Assembly: GCA_023055425.1 (NCBI GenBank)
Contig: JALGPY010000004.1
Span: forward strand, 57,559,718-57,623,717
DNA length: 64,000 nt
DNA from: Linanthus parryae
Lineage: Eukaryota > Streptophyta > Magnoliopsida > Ericales > Polemoniaceae
Direction of reading: 5' to 3'
Part shown: piece after piece, positions 10,525-21,162 of the stretch
Position numbering within the stretch: the first letter of the stretch is position 1
How the letters are laid out: every line of letters begins with the position of its first letter
The notes under the pieces: generated by a model
Seen by the model: the letters and a program-made list of their open reading frames with translations, nothing else
What the model was told of the DNA's origin: nothing
Databases searched by the model: none
Position numbers and translations under genes: made by a program

Positions 10525-12402
10525 GTTTTAGTGGATTCCCCCAAAGGAGTAATATATCTCAAGTCCGTAGATATTTCAGCTTCCTTTGGAGATTCTGACG
10601 CCTTGATGCTTATCTTTGATGAAATTATTGAAGAAGTTTGGGGCTGATAATTGTTCAAATGATCTCCAACAGTACATTTGGCAGCATGAAAATTGTGGGC
10701 AAACTAGTTATGGAGAATTACACGGCAATTGTTGGACAGTCGGCTCAACCCGTTGTTTGGAGACCATGTTAGAGAACATAGGGGAAATGAACTTCAACAA
10801 ATATCTATCTAACAACGCACTGATGTTGACAAATTTCATTTACACCCGTCCAAGAATTTTAATGTTGATGAGGAGCCATACAAGATCCGGTGAACAGGTC
10901 AAGTCAACTAAGATCAAGTCAACAATGAGTTTCCTCACACTCGAGAACATCGTTTTGGAGAAGAAGAACTCGGAGAAGATGTTTTCATCATCTGAGTGGA
11001 GGTCATCGGTTTGGGCTTCCAGTAATGATGGCAAAAAAATTGCTGATATGGCTAGGGACGCTTTGTTCTGGTCTGGAGCACTTGTGGTTTTGAAGGCCAC
11101 CATTATTCCTTTAGTTAAAGCCTACATTCGATTCATGAATGTGCTGATACACCGATTGGTTTTATATACGCATAGTTTTAAAAACCGGACCGGACCGGCC
11201 GGTTCAACCGGTGAACCGGTCTCTAACCGGTCCGGTCTAGCTTTTGGACCGCTTATGCAAAGAACCGGTCAAAACCGGTCAAAAACCGGTGGTTTTGTCA
11301 AAACCGGTGAACCGGCCGGTTTTGGCCGGTTTGGACGTTTCTTGCACAAGAATAAAAAACCCAGAGCTTTCTTTCTCTAGAACAGGATCCAGGAGTCGAT
11401 TAGCTTCGATTGGAATTCATAAATCAAATAAACAAAGTCGATATCATCAGACACAACAGGTATGGGCGCAATCAATAGCGAATTCTTGCCCAAGATCTGG
11501 GTTTGGATGATAGAGTGGTTGTGGCAGTGTGTTTTTGTAGGTGTGTTATGGGTTTTGGGTTTGTAAAAACGAGAGCACAGAGGATCGGCGAGAAAGAGAG
11601 GGCCAGAGAAGAGAAAGAGGACCTGGGTGTAAAGGGTTTGATGATGCGTAGCAGAGAGGAGAAAAAAATCAGAGATTGGGAGGAAGAACTTGCAGAGAGA
11701 GACAAGCTATTTACTTCCCGTATAATAAGGTCACGATGGGGTAGGAGATGGGGATGTATGTGGACATGGGGAGTTTACTCCTTTTCAAAAAATAATGATT
11801 TGAATATAAAAGATAACTTTTTGAAATGTAAAAAGATAACTTTTTTTAGAGGATAAAAAGATAACTTTGAGTGGTTTAACTTCCTAATATTTTTCATAAA
11901 TTTCAAGATCATATTTTTTGAAAGGAAACTTCTACAATTTCCGCCGTATTTATATTTTTCACAGTAAAAAGTATTTTTTTTGTACAAATAAATTTATTAA
12001 ATAGATTAAAATAATTATTTATATAATTAAATAAAAATGCGATTAAACCGGTTGAGCCACCGGTCCGACCGGTTAAACCACAAATCGGGGTCTCGCCGGT
12101 TCGATGACCGGTCCGGTTTTTAAAACATCAGGTAAAGGAAACCATCATAGATGAATTCGAGTACGAGGATGTCGCATTTATGCCTTATTGAAAGGAAAAA
12201 TGATGAGTTGTGGAATAATTGGCTTCATAGCCCTCTTCACTCCGCAGCATATTTTCTGAACCCTTTGTACGGTTATTCAACGGATTTTGAACCTATGGAT
12301 GAAGTTATGAATGATTCATATTTCTGCATTTCTCATATGGTAAAGGAAAAGAAGCTTCAACGGTTGATCAATATACAAGTTGGTTTGATTCACAAAAAAT
12401 AA
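10525..12402 (+). pseudogene. hAT-family (DUF659-type) transposase remnant, plus arm, interrupted
   Basis: From about 10531 the translation gives DSPKGVIYLKSVDIS, then SMKIVGKLVMEKY-like sequence, CLETMLENIGEMNF, LTNFIYTRP, MRSHTRSGEQ, FLTLENIVLEKKN, MFSSSEWRSSVWASS and DGKKIADMARDALFW. After the 952-bp insertion (11175-12126) it resumes with LHSAAYFLNPLYGYSTDFEPMDEVMNDSYFCIS. This is the DUF659-type hAT transposase order. Frameshifts are present near 10620-10680 and the insertion disrupts it. The sister copy without the insertion is 41138-42063. Confidence 0.75.
11175..12126. mobile_element. 952-bp terminal-inverted-repeat element rich in ACCGGT, unit 1 only
   Basis: The ends are perfect 19-bp inverted repeats (GTTTTAAAAACCGGACCGG at the left, its reverse complement at the right). 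Many ACCGGT and CCGGTC copies lie just inside both ends and the centre is AT-rich. No transposase is encoded; short frames near 11472-11856 look like chance in purine-rich sequence. The sister unit lacks the element at 41778/41788 but has nine different bases there (AGACAATGG), so the target duplication cannot be read. This is probably a non-autonomous DNA transposon; the superfamily is undecided. Confidence 0.65.
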
Positions 12403-12664
12403 TAATATACAAGTTGGTCTATATGAAAAAGGTAATGGTCCCTTCATTGTTGAAGATGCAATTCAACAGTCCCGGAGTATCTCTCCAAGTAATGAATTAG
12501 ATGCGTCTCCTAATATCCTCGACTTTCAACTAGTTTATTGGTTGTCGGTTGAAGCGGTAACCACTTATGGTTGTCGTGCAGTTGTTGGAATTAAATTTTT
12601 ACTGATCTTGCACTTAACCTCTTTGCGTCTAAGGGCCTGGCACTTAACCTCCCTATGGCCTCTA

Positions 12665-15308
12665 AGGAGTCCAAAATCCTTGTTTGACTATTGTCCTATA
12701 TGCTTATGTAACGTTTATTATAAAATAATTTTTAAAACTTTAGCAGACTGTCTAAAAATATTTCTTCCTACACTTATTGACCCAACACAGTCTGCCTTCA
12801 TAAAATGCCGTCATATTTCAAATATTTCTATCATTGTTATAGAAACTATTCAGACCATTCATTGCCAAAAGAATAAGTTAGGTTCTTCTTCCCTCAAACT
12901 CGATATGGCTAAGGACAACCATAAAATAGAGTGAACCTACCTTTATAATGTTCTAATTAAGATGGGGTTTCCCGTTAATTTTATAAATGATATTATGACT
13001 TGTGTGACTTATGTTTCTTTTAATATCTTTATTAATGGGCACGGACTAAGTACTTCCTTCCAACTAGGGGCATTCGAAAAGCCGATCCCATTTTCCTTAT
13101 CTTTTTCTACCGAAGGCTTATCCTGCATTATTAACCAAGCTGTCTCGAATAATTTTCTTAAAGGAGTTAAAGCTAGTTCAAATTCCCATATTATAACTCA
13201 CCACCATTTCGTGGATGATAACATCTTTTTCTCTAAAGAAAATAAGAAAAATGCACTTACCATAAATTACATTCTCTGCCAATATTGTAGGGCTTCGGGT
13301 CAGCTACTTTATAAGTCTAAATCTGCAATTGTTTTTAGCCCAAAAGTCCCAAATGATATCTACCTCTTATGTACCCAAATCTTGGAAATTCCAATCGCTT
13401 CTTATCACGATAAGTACTTAGGATTGCCTAACGTTATTTGTAATAAAAAAAAAGAAAAAAAAACGTTTTTAGTATTGTTTTTATTAAAAAAAATCATGAA
13501 TAAGTTATTTGGATGAAAAGATAATTTCTTTCTCCGGGAGGAAAATAAATTCTTTTAAAATATGTAATTCAAGCTATGCCTATTATGTTCGTTTTTCTTT
13601 ACCAGCTACTTCTTGCACGGAAATTCAAAAACTCTTGGGCGAAATGTTGTTGGGAAATGAAATTGAAAAAAAAAAAAAATTTGAAAAAATTGGGGTTGCA
13701 TGTGTAATCCTAAAAGTGTTGGGGTTTGGGTTTTCATCACATGTATGCTTTTAATATTGCTTTATTAAGAAAATAAGCGTGGAGAATTTATAATGACCCT
13801 AACTCTCTTCTTGAGAGAGTTCTTAAAGGAAAATACTACAACAATTCTATTCTACAATTGTCACTGAGGTTGTTTCTCTAGATCCACGTATGTTTTGAAC
13901 ATTATAGTTACAGCTAAAAATATCGGTTTTCAAGGGGTACGTCAAGGCATAGGTAATGTTCAAGATAACCTCATTTATCACAATCGTTGGATTTATATCG
14001 GCCTCGGTAGAAAGCCTTGCAGATTCCCAACTCTTAAAAATGATTCTAAAGTTTAAGATCTTATCACTTAAATTTTTACTTGGAATACATACTTAATTCT
14101 GTCCAATTTTGCGGAAGATGGAGCTGGTGCCATTCTTCAAATCCCACTTGTTTTTCCTCTAAATCAAGAAAACATGATTTAGACCCAAATTGAAAATAGA
14201 GACTATTAGGTTAAGACAACGTATCATATGGGGGTCTCTAACATAATTCGTGAGACAAATAACACTATCTCATCCTCTTCCAATTATATTAAAGATATTT
14301 TTTGGACTAATCTGTGAAAACTTAACATTCATAACAAAATTAACATCTGAATATGAAGACTTTATCATCAATGTATTGCTACGAAAGACAATATGAAGAA
14401 AAAATGTATCTCTTTACCTCCACAATGTTGCTTATGTTCTTATGGTCAAGAAACCACTGCTCATTTATTACTTCATTGTTTGTAGATTTGCCAAATTTTC
14501 AATTCCCCTCTCCCAGATCTAAAAATACCCTAGTCTGACCTCCGTTTCTCTATCTGTTTGATTTTTTTTTCATCTATAAACATCATAACAAACATATCTT
14601 GGGGTACTTGTTGTGGAATATTTGGTAAGAGCGAAATCGGAGAAATTTGAACTCAAACTTTAGGACTTATAATGATTTAATTATGTCTACTTTAACTGAA
14701 AACATAGAATTTCAAGAAGATACTTATCTTGGTCGGGGAATGTTTTATGCAAGTACTGGAGAAGAAGAAAAAGTCGTCTGATTGAAGCCGCCGTCTTCGG
14801 GTTTCCTAATCATGAACATCGACGCCGCTATATCCACTTGAAACCGTAGATCGGGCGGTGGGGCTGTGATTTGTAACTCCCAAGGTGACTTCGTGATGGC
14901 TATAGCATTTTCAATCCCTTACACCAAAAAATCACTATTGGTCAAAGCTTATGCGGTCCGGATCGCCATTTTTGAAGCTTCAAATTGAGATTTTTGTTCT
15001 TTGATGATTGAATCAGACAACCAAATCTTGGTCCGATGCGTAAAAAGAGAGGCGCCGTCTGTGGCTATCTCAGAGAAAGAACGGATGATAAATGGCATCT
15101 AATCGCAGCTAGGTCATTTTATATATTCTAGGGTTTGTTTGTGTAGGAATGATGAAAATGTTCTTGCTCATAACCTAGCTAAAATGGGCTTGGAGTGTGA
15201 AGTTATTTCTTCTTGGGCTATTACTTACCCCAACAGCTTATAAAATATTTGGGCCTTTGATATAGCCCTTTATTAAATTAAGTACAAGCCTTATTTGAAA
15301 AAAAAAAT
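12665..15308 (+). pseudogene. 5'-truncated LINE: reverse transcriptase, zf-RVT and RNase H remnants, unit 1
   Basis: The element starts abruptly within the reverse transcriptase domain (CNVYYKIIFKTLADCLK, then DPTQSAFI and SSLKLDMAKD). It continues through KMGFPVNFINDIMTCV and the catalytic FVDD box at 13208-13219 to ASGQLLYKSKSAIVFS and DKYLGLP. Near 14395-14490 a zf-RVT-like CX2C...HX4C pattern (PQCCLCSYGQETTAHLLLHC) follows. The RNase H domain lies at about 14830-15230, with a 3' A-run at 15299-15308. Stops and shifts abound, including TGA at 12932-12934. It is a 5'-truncated, inactive plant LINE. Confidence 0.8.
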
Positions 15309-15973
15309 GTGTTTTCATTGTTAATCTCCAACGAGGCTCAAGATAAGCAAATATTACGTTTCTCCTCGAAATAGAATTTTTTCCAAGTTTATTTGTTTCT
15401 TCAAAGGCAATTTTTTGATTCACGACCTAAAAAGTTATTAGTAATAAATTATTCCTCTATTCATTAAAAAACTACTTTTTAATTTTGCTATGTCCTAAAC
15501 TTAACGTCGACTTCCGTTTTAATGATTGAAATTGGATTGACGTGTACAATTGCCAAATAAAATTCTCTATAGTGCTATTTGAAATGATGGAATAAGAGAC
15601 AATGCCACACCCCACACATTAAGCAAATCACTGGGACTCGAAGCGCAGACTAGACATCATGACGTGCCAGACCCCAAAACACAAAGAGGTAAAGTTCATG
15701 ACCATGCATTAAGTATTAACTAACTATGATTCAGCATATGTGCGCGTTGACCATAAGAAATATACTTTCAACAACTGCGTGTCAACCACAAGTCGTGAGA
15801 CTTCAAAAAATAAACTAGTAAAGTAGAAAGTAAATCTTAAAGAAAACAAAGATTGTTTGGCTCAGGGGAAAAAAGAGGATTCTCACCTCTCTCTAGATTT
15901 CTAGAGAGATAGTCGGTCTGCCGTTCCTCCACTGCTTGCTTGGTCTCCTCAGAGATGTTATGCAAGTAGCTAG
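15309..15973. repeat. Shared flank between LINE and Tat LTR, unit 1
   Basis: This is the same flank as 534-1213 and 44971-45632. It contains the hAT-terminus-like stretch near 15604-15800 and ends exactly where the Tat 5' LTR begins. No gene is seen. Confidence 0.6.
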
Positions 15974-16574
15974 TGTAGATAGTGTGTTCTAGCCGCGTGA
16001 GTCAGCCTACACCTGATAGTCATCCAGCACATCTGTTGGTGCTAAAGTACTACACAAGCATTACTCATGCTTATCCACGTGGGGGCTGCGAGACAGGACC
16101 CTCGCGTACCAAAACGGAACTTGTAGGGACTTAGTAGTTTGGAGGCTAGAGTAAGATATTTCGCGCGCGCGCGACAACAAAGCCTGCGCGCGACCCTTGG
16201 TAACTGCTTTGAGAGATATATGGCCACGTGTCCCATAAACCCGGTCAACCTCATAACGGTTTCATAATACGCGGACGAAGTGCATAAAGGTCCCTATATA
16301 CGCGGTCGAACGTGCCGTTATGGTTGAGGTAATTAAGCCGCCATTAATGGGCGCATTAACCCGCTACAACAGTCACATTCCCCACTATATATAGGATCGT
16401 TAACCCTTCATTGCAATCATCTGACCTGGTAACTACGTGGCTCATATACTGTCTCTCTCTCACAGTTGTCACTGTCTTACTCTCTCCCTACTCACTACCT
16501 TACACTTCTCTGTGTTTCTATTCTCTACTCTTGGTGTATGTTCGGATCTTCCTCATCGGATCCTCCTTTACACA
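15974..16574 (+). repeat. Tat-type element 5' LTR, unit 1
   Basis: This 601-bp LTR begins TGTAGATAGTGTG and ends TTTACACA, two bases before the primer-binding site. It contains a TATATATAG box at 16386-16394, a plausible promoter, and a (CG)n tract near 16160. The matching copy is 45633-46233. No 3' LTR is visible in the window. Confidence 0.75.
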
Positions 16575-16576
16575 TT

Positions 16577-16592
16577 TGGTGAACCCGATGAG
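16577..16592 (+). promoter_or_regulatory. Putative primer-binding site of the Tat element
   Basis: TGGTGAACCCGATGAG follows the LTR after a two-base spacer, in the position expected for the minus-strand primer site. I did not identify the matching tRNA. Confidence 0.5.
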
Positions 16593-16601
16593 TACAAGGG
16601 T

Positions 16602-17645
16602 ATGTTGATTAACTTTCAAATGCCTACTTTTTCGAAGTTAATCGAATTTACCAAGAACGTAGAGCCTATAGTTGAGAGGCAAAGGAAGAAGAATGCCACT
16701 GAACGGTCCCTAGGAGGATCGACCTTCAGGATTGGCCGATTTAACTACAAGAGAGGGCGCGAGTCTGAAGTCAATACAGTCTCACCGCACAAACAGCACA
16801 AGGTTTCGACCACAGATGTCCCGCCATTACCATGCTCCCTTGAGGAAGTGATTGATCTCTGAAAACAGTGGCGTATAGATGGGGTCCTACCTCAACTTGA
16901 AAGGAAACCCTCTAGGGAGCAACTAAGGGATCCAAAGTGGTGTGTATGTCACGGCAAAGTCATGCATCCAACAGCTGACTGCAAGAAGCTCATGTGGCTT
17001 GTAAAAAGGAAGATGAAGGAAGGGAAGCTGGTCATCAACAAGCAAAGACTAGATGTGCGAAACAATCCCCTCCCAGCCCATGCAGAGCAAGAGCCAAAAG
17101 ACAAGGAGGTAGCCATGATTGCGATTATGGACCTCGAAGATATTGCAGAAGACGGGCTACCTGTTGTAGCCGAAGTCCATGACGAGATGAAGGAATCGCA
17201 CGGCTTCAGAAGGTTCTTTGACCAAATGAACTTTTTAGAAAAGTGCTGCAAGAAGATGACAAAGGCGATCTTCAGAGTGGCAGAAGACTTTGAGGAGGAT
17301 ATGGTTGTCTCTAATGGAAAATTTGTAAGGGCCTCTCGCTCAACGAAGAAGATAATGGCCTTCTTTGAAAGTGATAAGAAGACAGACGCGAGCCATCAGA
17401 AGCCCTTGTATGTCAGAGCAGTGATTAACGATGTCGAATTCAAAATGGCATTTTTTGATGGGGGAGCGGCCTTCAACGTAGTCTCGCTCAACCCGGAAGT
17501 TAGCAGGAATTCATTAGAAGAAAATTATCAGGCGCCCATCTTCGTTGATGGGACTCGGAAGCAATTCAAGCATGACAGTGGGTTGGATCTGTCTGGGAAT
17601 CCAGATAGGAAAGATAAAGTGTTCTGCCAAGTTATATGTTATTGA
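16602..17645 (+). pseudogene. Tat gag remnant and protease, unit 1
   Basis: The first ATG after the primer site (16602) opens a short gag piece, MPTFSKLIEFTKNVEPIVERQ, which stops at 16860-16862. The frame from 16962 has CVCHGKVMHPTADCKKL just upstream and at its start, typical of the C-terminal zinc-binding part of Tat gag. It continues to the protease with FDGGAAFNVVS at the active site; unit 2 has VDGGAAFN. Most of gag is missing compared with full Tat elements. A frameshift near 17600 moves the reading into the next frame. Confidence 0.75.
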
Positions 17646-18622
17646 TGCGAACACTACATACCACATGATCATTGATCGGGAGTGGATACATCGTTTCGAT
17701 GCAGTACCCTCAACAGCCCACCAGGTGATGAAGGCCATTTGGAATGGCAGGGTATTTAAGATACCGGCTTCGATAAACCCGTTCAAATTGAATGAGGCGC
17801 ATCTAACTGAAGCACTATGGTTCACCAAAATGGCGGACGAGCAGATTACTGGGCAAGGAGAAGGTGCCTGCATGCAAAGAGGTGCCAAATATTTCTTACC
17901 AGAAGAAGAATGTTTACACCCTAAAAAGGGTGGTGAAACATGATAGCAACGGCAAGGAGATAGAAAGCTTCTACTCCAGTGGGAAGAAATGCTATCACGT
18001 ATGAAGGCGCGCGGGGGTACCCCCACCTCAACGTGGGGATATCCCTGGGCAAATCAATCAACTTGAACAAGCACCAGAGGAAGAAAAGCTGAAATCAGAT
18101 CTACCGGAGGAAAATTTGAAAGAAGCGCCCGAATGCATGGAAGACGAACCTAAGCCACAGAAGCAGGAGCTAAAGGAAGTATTCCTAAGCCCATCTGAAG
18201 CGAAAAAGAGGCCTGTGTTCTTGAGTGCGGATCTGAAGGGCGAATAAGAAGAAAAGTTGCTAAAGCTGCTCACAGAGTACAAAGATGTGTTCGCTTGGAA
18301 GTACGATGAGATGCATGGCCTTGATACAGGAGTGACAATGCATAGGTTGGATTTTTTCCCCGGGTCCAAGCCGGTAAAACAGAGTGCAAGGAGCTTCAGA
18401 CGAGAGATCAACATGAAGATCAAGGAGGAAATAGTCAAGCTGCTGAGCGCCAAATTCATTGAACACAACCATCATCCTACTTGGTTGGCCAACATTGTGC
18501 CAGTTGTCAAGAAAAATGGCCAGCTTCGCATCTGTGTGGATTTCAGAGATCTCAGCCGCTTATGTCCTAAGGACGACTTCCCATTACCAAACATAGACCT
18601 GCTAATTAACTCTACCGCATGA
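17646..18622 (+). pseudogene. Tat protease-RT connection and RT N-terminal part, unit 1
   Basis: This region runs from TYHMIIDREWIHR (end of the protease domain) through a spacer rich in Glu and Lys to the reverse transcriptase. RT hallmarks are DVFAWKYDEMHGLD, RREINMKIKEEIVKLL, WLANIVPVVKKNGQLRICVDF and DLSRLCPKDDFPLP. TGA-TAG stops at 17941-17946, a TAA at 18245-18247 and a TGA at 18620-18622 break it. The 184 bp at 17870-18053 are absent in unit 2. Confidence 0.8.
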
Positions 18623-18628
18623 CATCGG

Positions 18629-19570
18629 ATGTTCAGTTTCATGGATGGGTTCAGCGTGTATAATCAAATCAAGATGGACCCTGAAGATGCAAGGAAAACC
18701 GCGTTCATCACGCCAGTTGGGGTTTTCAACTACACAGTTATGCCCTTTGGATTGAAGAATGCAGGCGCAACTTATCAACATGAAATGATGGATCTCTTCC
18801 ATGATATGATGCTTCAGAAAGTGGAATTATATGTTAATGATTTGGTCATCAAATCAAAAGAAGAAGCAGATCATCTACGAGACTTGCGAAAGGTGTTCGA
18901 AAGGTGCATGAGCTTTCGCCTGAAGAAGAACCAAATGAAATGCGCATTTGGGGTAACTTCAGGGAAATTTTTGGGGTGTGTGATCCACCGCCATGGGATT
19001 GAGCCTGACCCTGCGAATATTTTAGCAATCACCAGCATGGTGGCACCCCGCAATCAAAGAACTTTGAATACATTCTTGGGAAAGCTATCCTATCTTGCGA
19101 AGATTTGTGCCAGCGATTGCAGAGCTGACCTTCTGTTTCGGTGATCTTCTCAAGAAAAATGTTGTGTATGATTGGACGAAAGAGCATCAAGCCGCATTTA
19201 AGAAGCTGAAGGACTTGTTGACATCACCACGTGTATTGATCGCGCCTCAATTGGGTCACCACTTCTACTATATCTGACGTTGACAAGGAGGTCTATAGGA
19301 GCACTGTTGGCTCAAGAACATGAAGGACAGGAAAGACCCATCTATTACATATCTCGTGTGGTGCAGCCGGCTGAGTCCAGGTACACTGACATAGAACGCC
19401 ATTGCCTTGCTTTATTTTTTCATCATAGGGAAGTTAAAGCACTATTTTGCCTCTCACAAAGTGGTGGTAATCACAAAGAGTGACCCCATACGGTATCTTT
19501 TGAGTCATTCTTCCTCCTGTGGAAGGCTAGCAAAATGGTATATGACCATTTGGCATTATGATATCACGTG
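18629..19570 (+). pseudogene. Tat RT palm and first RNase H remnant, unit 1
   Basis: The reverse transcriptase continues with FSFMDGFSVYNQIKMDPED, VMPFGLKNAGATYQ and the catalytic box, here YVNDLVIKS near 18830-18850. The first catalytic Asp of the YVDD pair is Asn in this copy; unit 2 keeps YVDD. RNase H follows with DWTKEHQAAFKKLKDLLTSP and a decayed continuation through TGA stops near 19275 to 19570, where the Athila-like element interrupts. Confidence 0.82.
19467..19570. repeat. 104-bp target duplication, left copy
   Basis: This Tat sequence (GTAATCACAAAG to TATCACGTG) is repeated identically at 29494-29597 on the other side of the Athila-like element. The uninterrupted sister site is 48942-49045, which differs at one base. 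Integrase-made duplications for gypsy elements are usually about 5 bp. Confidence 0.92.
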
Positions 19571-19582
19571 GCGCCAAAAACT
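19571..19582 (-). other. Primer/leader remnant outside the Athila-like 3' LTR
   Basis: On the plus strand this is GCGCCA followed by AAAACT, directly outside the 3' LTR. The same string, GGCGCCA-AAAACT, joins the primer-binding site to the 5' LTR at 27919-27931. It equals the last bases of the primer tRNA plus the six-base spacer, so the 3' end of the integrated DNA extends past the normal LTR terminus. Confidence 0.8.
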
Positions 19583-21145
19583 TGACACGTTCCAACTGCA
19601 AGTGCACAGCCGTCGTGTGTAGTAATAAACCGGAAATCCGGGTTGTCGAACCCAAGGGACTTTGTTTAAACTAATTATTATTCTAAACCTTATGTGGGCA
19701 AGTCGCAAGTTGTGTTTTTATCTAATTCTAAGAAAATAAATGCAATATTCTCAATTAACCAAGTGAAATAATTCACGATTAATAAAGAATGAATATTTGG
19801 AGGTTTTTATCAATAAGGGAAAAGCACCGGGAATTCTCTAGGTTCACTAGGTTGATCTAAATTTATGATTTGATTTGTAAAACAACCACGTGTTATTCAC
19901 TATTAATCAAGCAACGTTGAACTTAACGAGTTACCAATCAAGTCCACTATACTTAGGTTAAACTAGACCGAGTTACCAAGCCTAATTTAGCTTTAAGCAC
20001 GCATTAATAACATAATTCTACTTTAACGATCCTAGTTAACGATGCCGAGTTACCAAACATTGATACGACTAGGTGGATTATTCAATTTACCGACTAATTA
20101 TCACGGAGTTACCGCGTGAAACTAATTGATTCCACCTCTACGTTAGCTACTCGCAAAGATAATAAGATTAAGAACGCAAATAATCCATAATAGTGAATGA
20201 ACACGAGAGATTAAGCTAAAGCATGCATTACAATCATCAAAACATCAACTTTAGATCAAACCCTAGCTACACCAAACGAGAATTCCCAGCAAAAGGTGTT
20301 TAGCTACTCATATTCATAATCAAAACGACGATTATAATGAGTTTAAACATAGAAATCAAGAAAAACGAGAGTTTAGAATTCAAACGAATGATCCAAAAGC
20401 TCCTAAGCTCTCTCCAAGGCTTCTTGATCTCCAAAGATGTCTCTAATCTCCAAAAACTACTGAAAAAGTCGACCTAGAATGCTTAAATACGTTTCCATAA
20501 TCCTATTACAAAGTTTGGATAAACTACGAAAAAGCCCCGGAAAAATTCTGCACTTTCAGCGATGTCTTCGTAGGAAGACATTTGTCTTCGTAGGAAGAGT
20601 CTTCGTACGAAGACAAATTGTCTTCCTACGAAGGTCTTCTCACTTAGATACTGCAAGCTTGTTTGGGAAGACTTTTTGCAGAGCCAAAATTTGGCTAAGT
20701 ATATTGTCTTCGTACTAAGACAATTGTCTTAGTACGAAGACCCTCTGTTCCAACCTTCTTTTCTTTGACTTTCTCCTCCTTACTTTGACTTTCTCCTTCC
20801 TTCCTTCTTCCATTGACCTTCCATTGTTTCCATTGACTTTCTCCTTCCTTCCTTCTTCCATTTAACTTTCCTTTGAGTTCCTTGCTTCCGAAGTTCGCTT
20901 CCATCTCCCGCATGATCCTCCAAGCCCTGTTTTCCTGCGAATCACAACACGAAAACACAACCCGCGATCATATCACAATAAAAGCTCAAATAACTAAAGA
21001 AACGCCCGGATTTAACAAGTAACGCATATGAACTCACATTATCACATTTAAGCTCAATTTACTCAAAAGACGACGAATTCTCCATGATAAGCACGCAAAA
21101 CGTAGAAATAAAAGGCATAAAATAACTCCGAAAACGGAGTTATCA
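19583..21145 (-). repeat. Athila-like 3' LTR
   Basis: In element orientation it begins TGATAACTCCG and ends AACGTGTCA. It is nearly identical to 27932-29493; visible differences include CCGGGAATT/CCGGAAATT, CCACGTG/CCATGTG and one A in a run near 20462. It contains the palindrome cluster at 20563-20741. Confidence 0.92.
20563..20741. repeat. Palindrome cluster in the 3' LTR
   Basis: Repeated GTCTTCGTA and CTACGAAGAC words form nested inverted repeats. They include the 16-bp palindrome GTCTTCGTACGAAGAC near 20606-20621 and a perfect 36-bp palindrome at 20706-20741 (GTCTTCGTACTAAGAC, four bases AATT, then the mirror arm). The RNA would fold into stable hairpins. Confidence 0.85.
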
Positions 21146-21162
21146 ACTACCCCCACACTACC
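21146..21162 (-). promoter_or_regulatory. Athila-like polypurine tract
   Basis: In element orientation the sequence reads GGTAGTGTGGGGGTAGT, directly before the 3' LTR start TGATAACTCC. It is the expected plus-strand primer. Confidence 0.8.

Larger units (their letters stand above)
9109..12655. repeat. Head-to-head inverted repeat of two hAT remnants, unit 1
   Basis: Two hAT transposase remnants with their 3' flanks point away from a centre near 10500. Matching outer landmarks include GGTAACCGCTTCAAC at 9260-9280 and its reverse complement near 12550-12575, and AGGTTAAGTG near 9170 with its inverse near 12645. The arms look roughly 75-80 percent alike by eye. The sister structure is at about 34330-34478 and 39840-42300. 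A 952-bp element interrupts the right arm here only. Confidence 0.65.

Noticed and set aside
16157..16200. CG-repeat tract as a CpG-island promoter of a host gene
   Set aside because: It lies within the Tat LTR and is repeated in unit 2; there is no host gene downstream.
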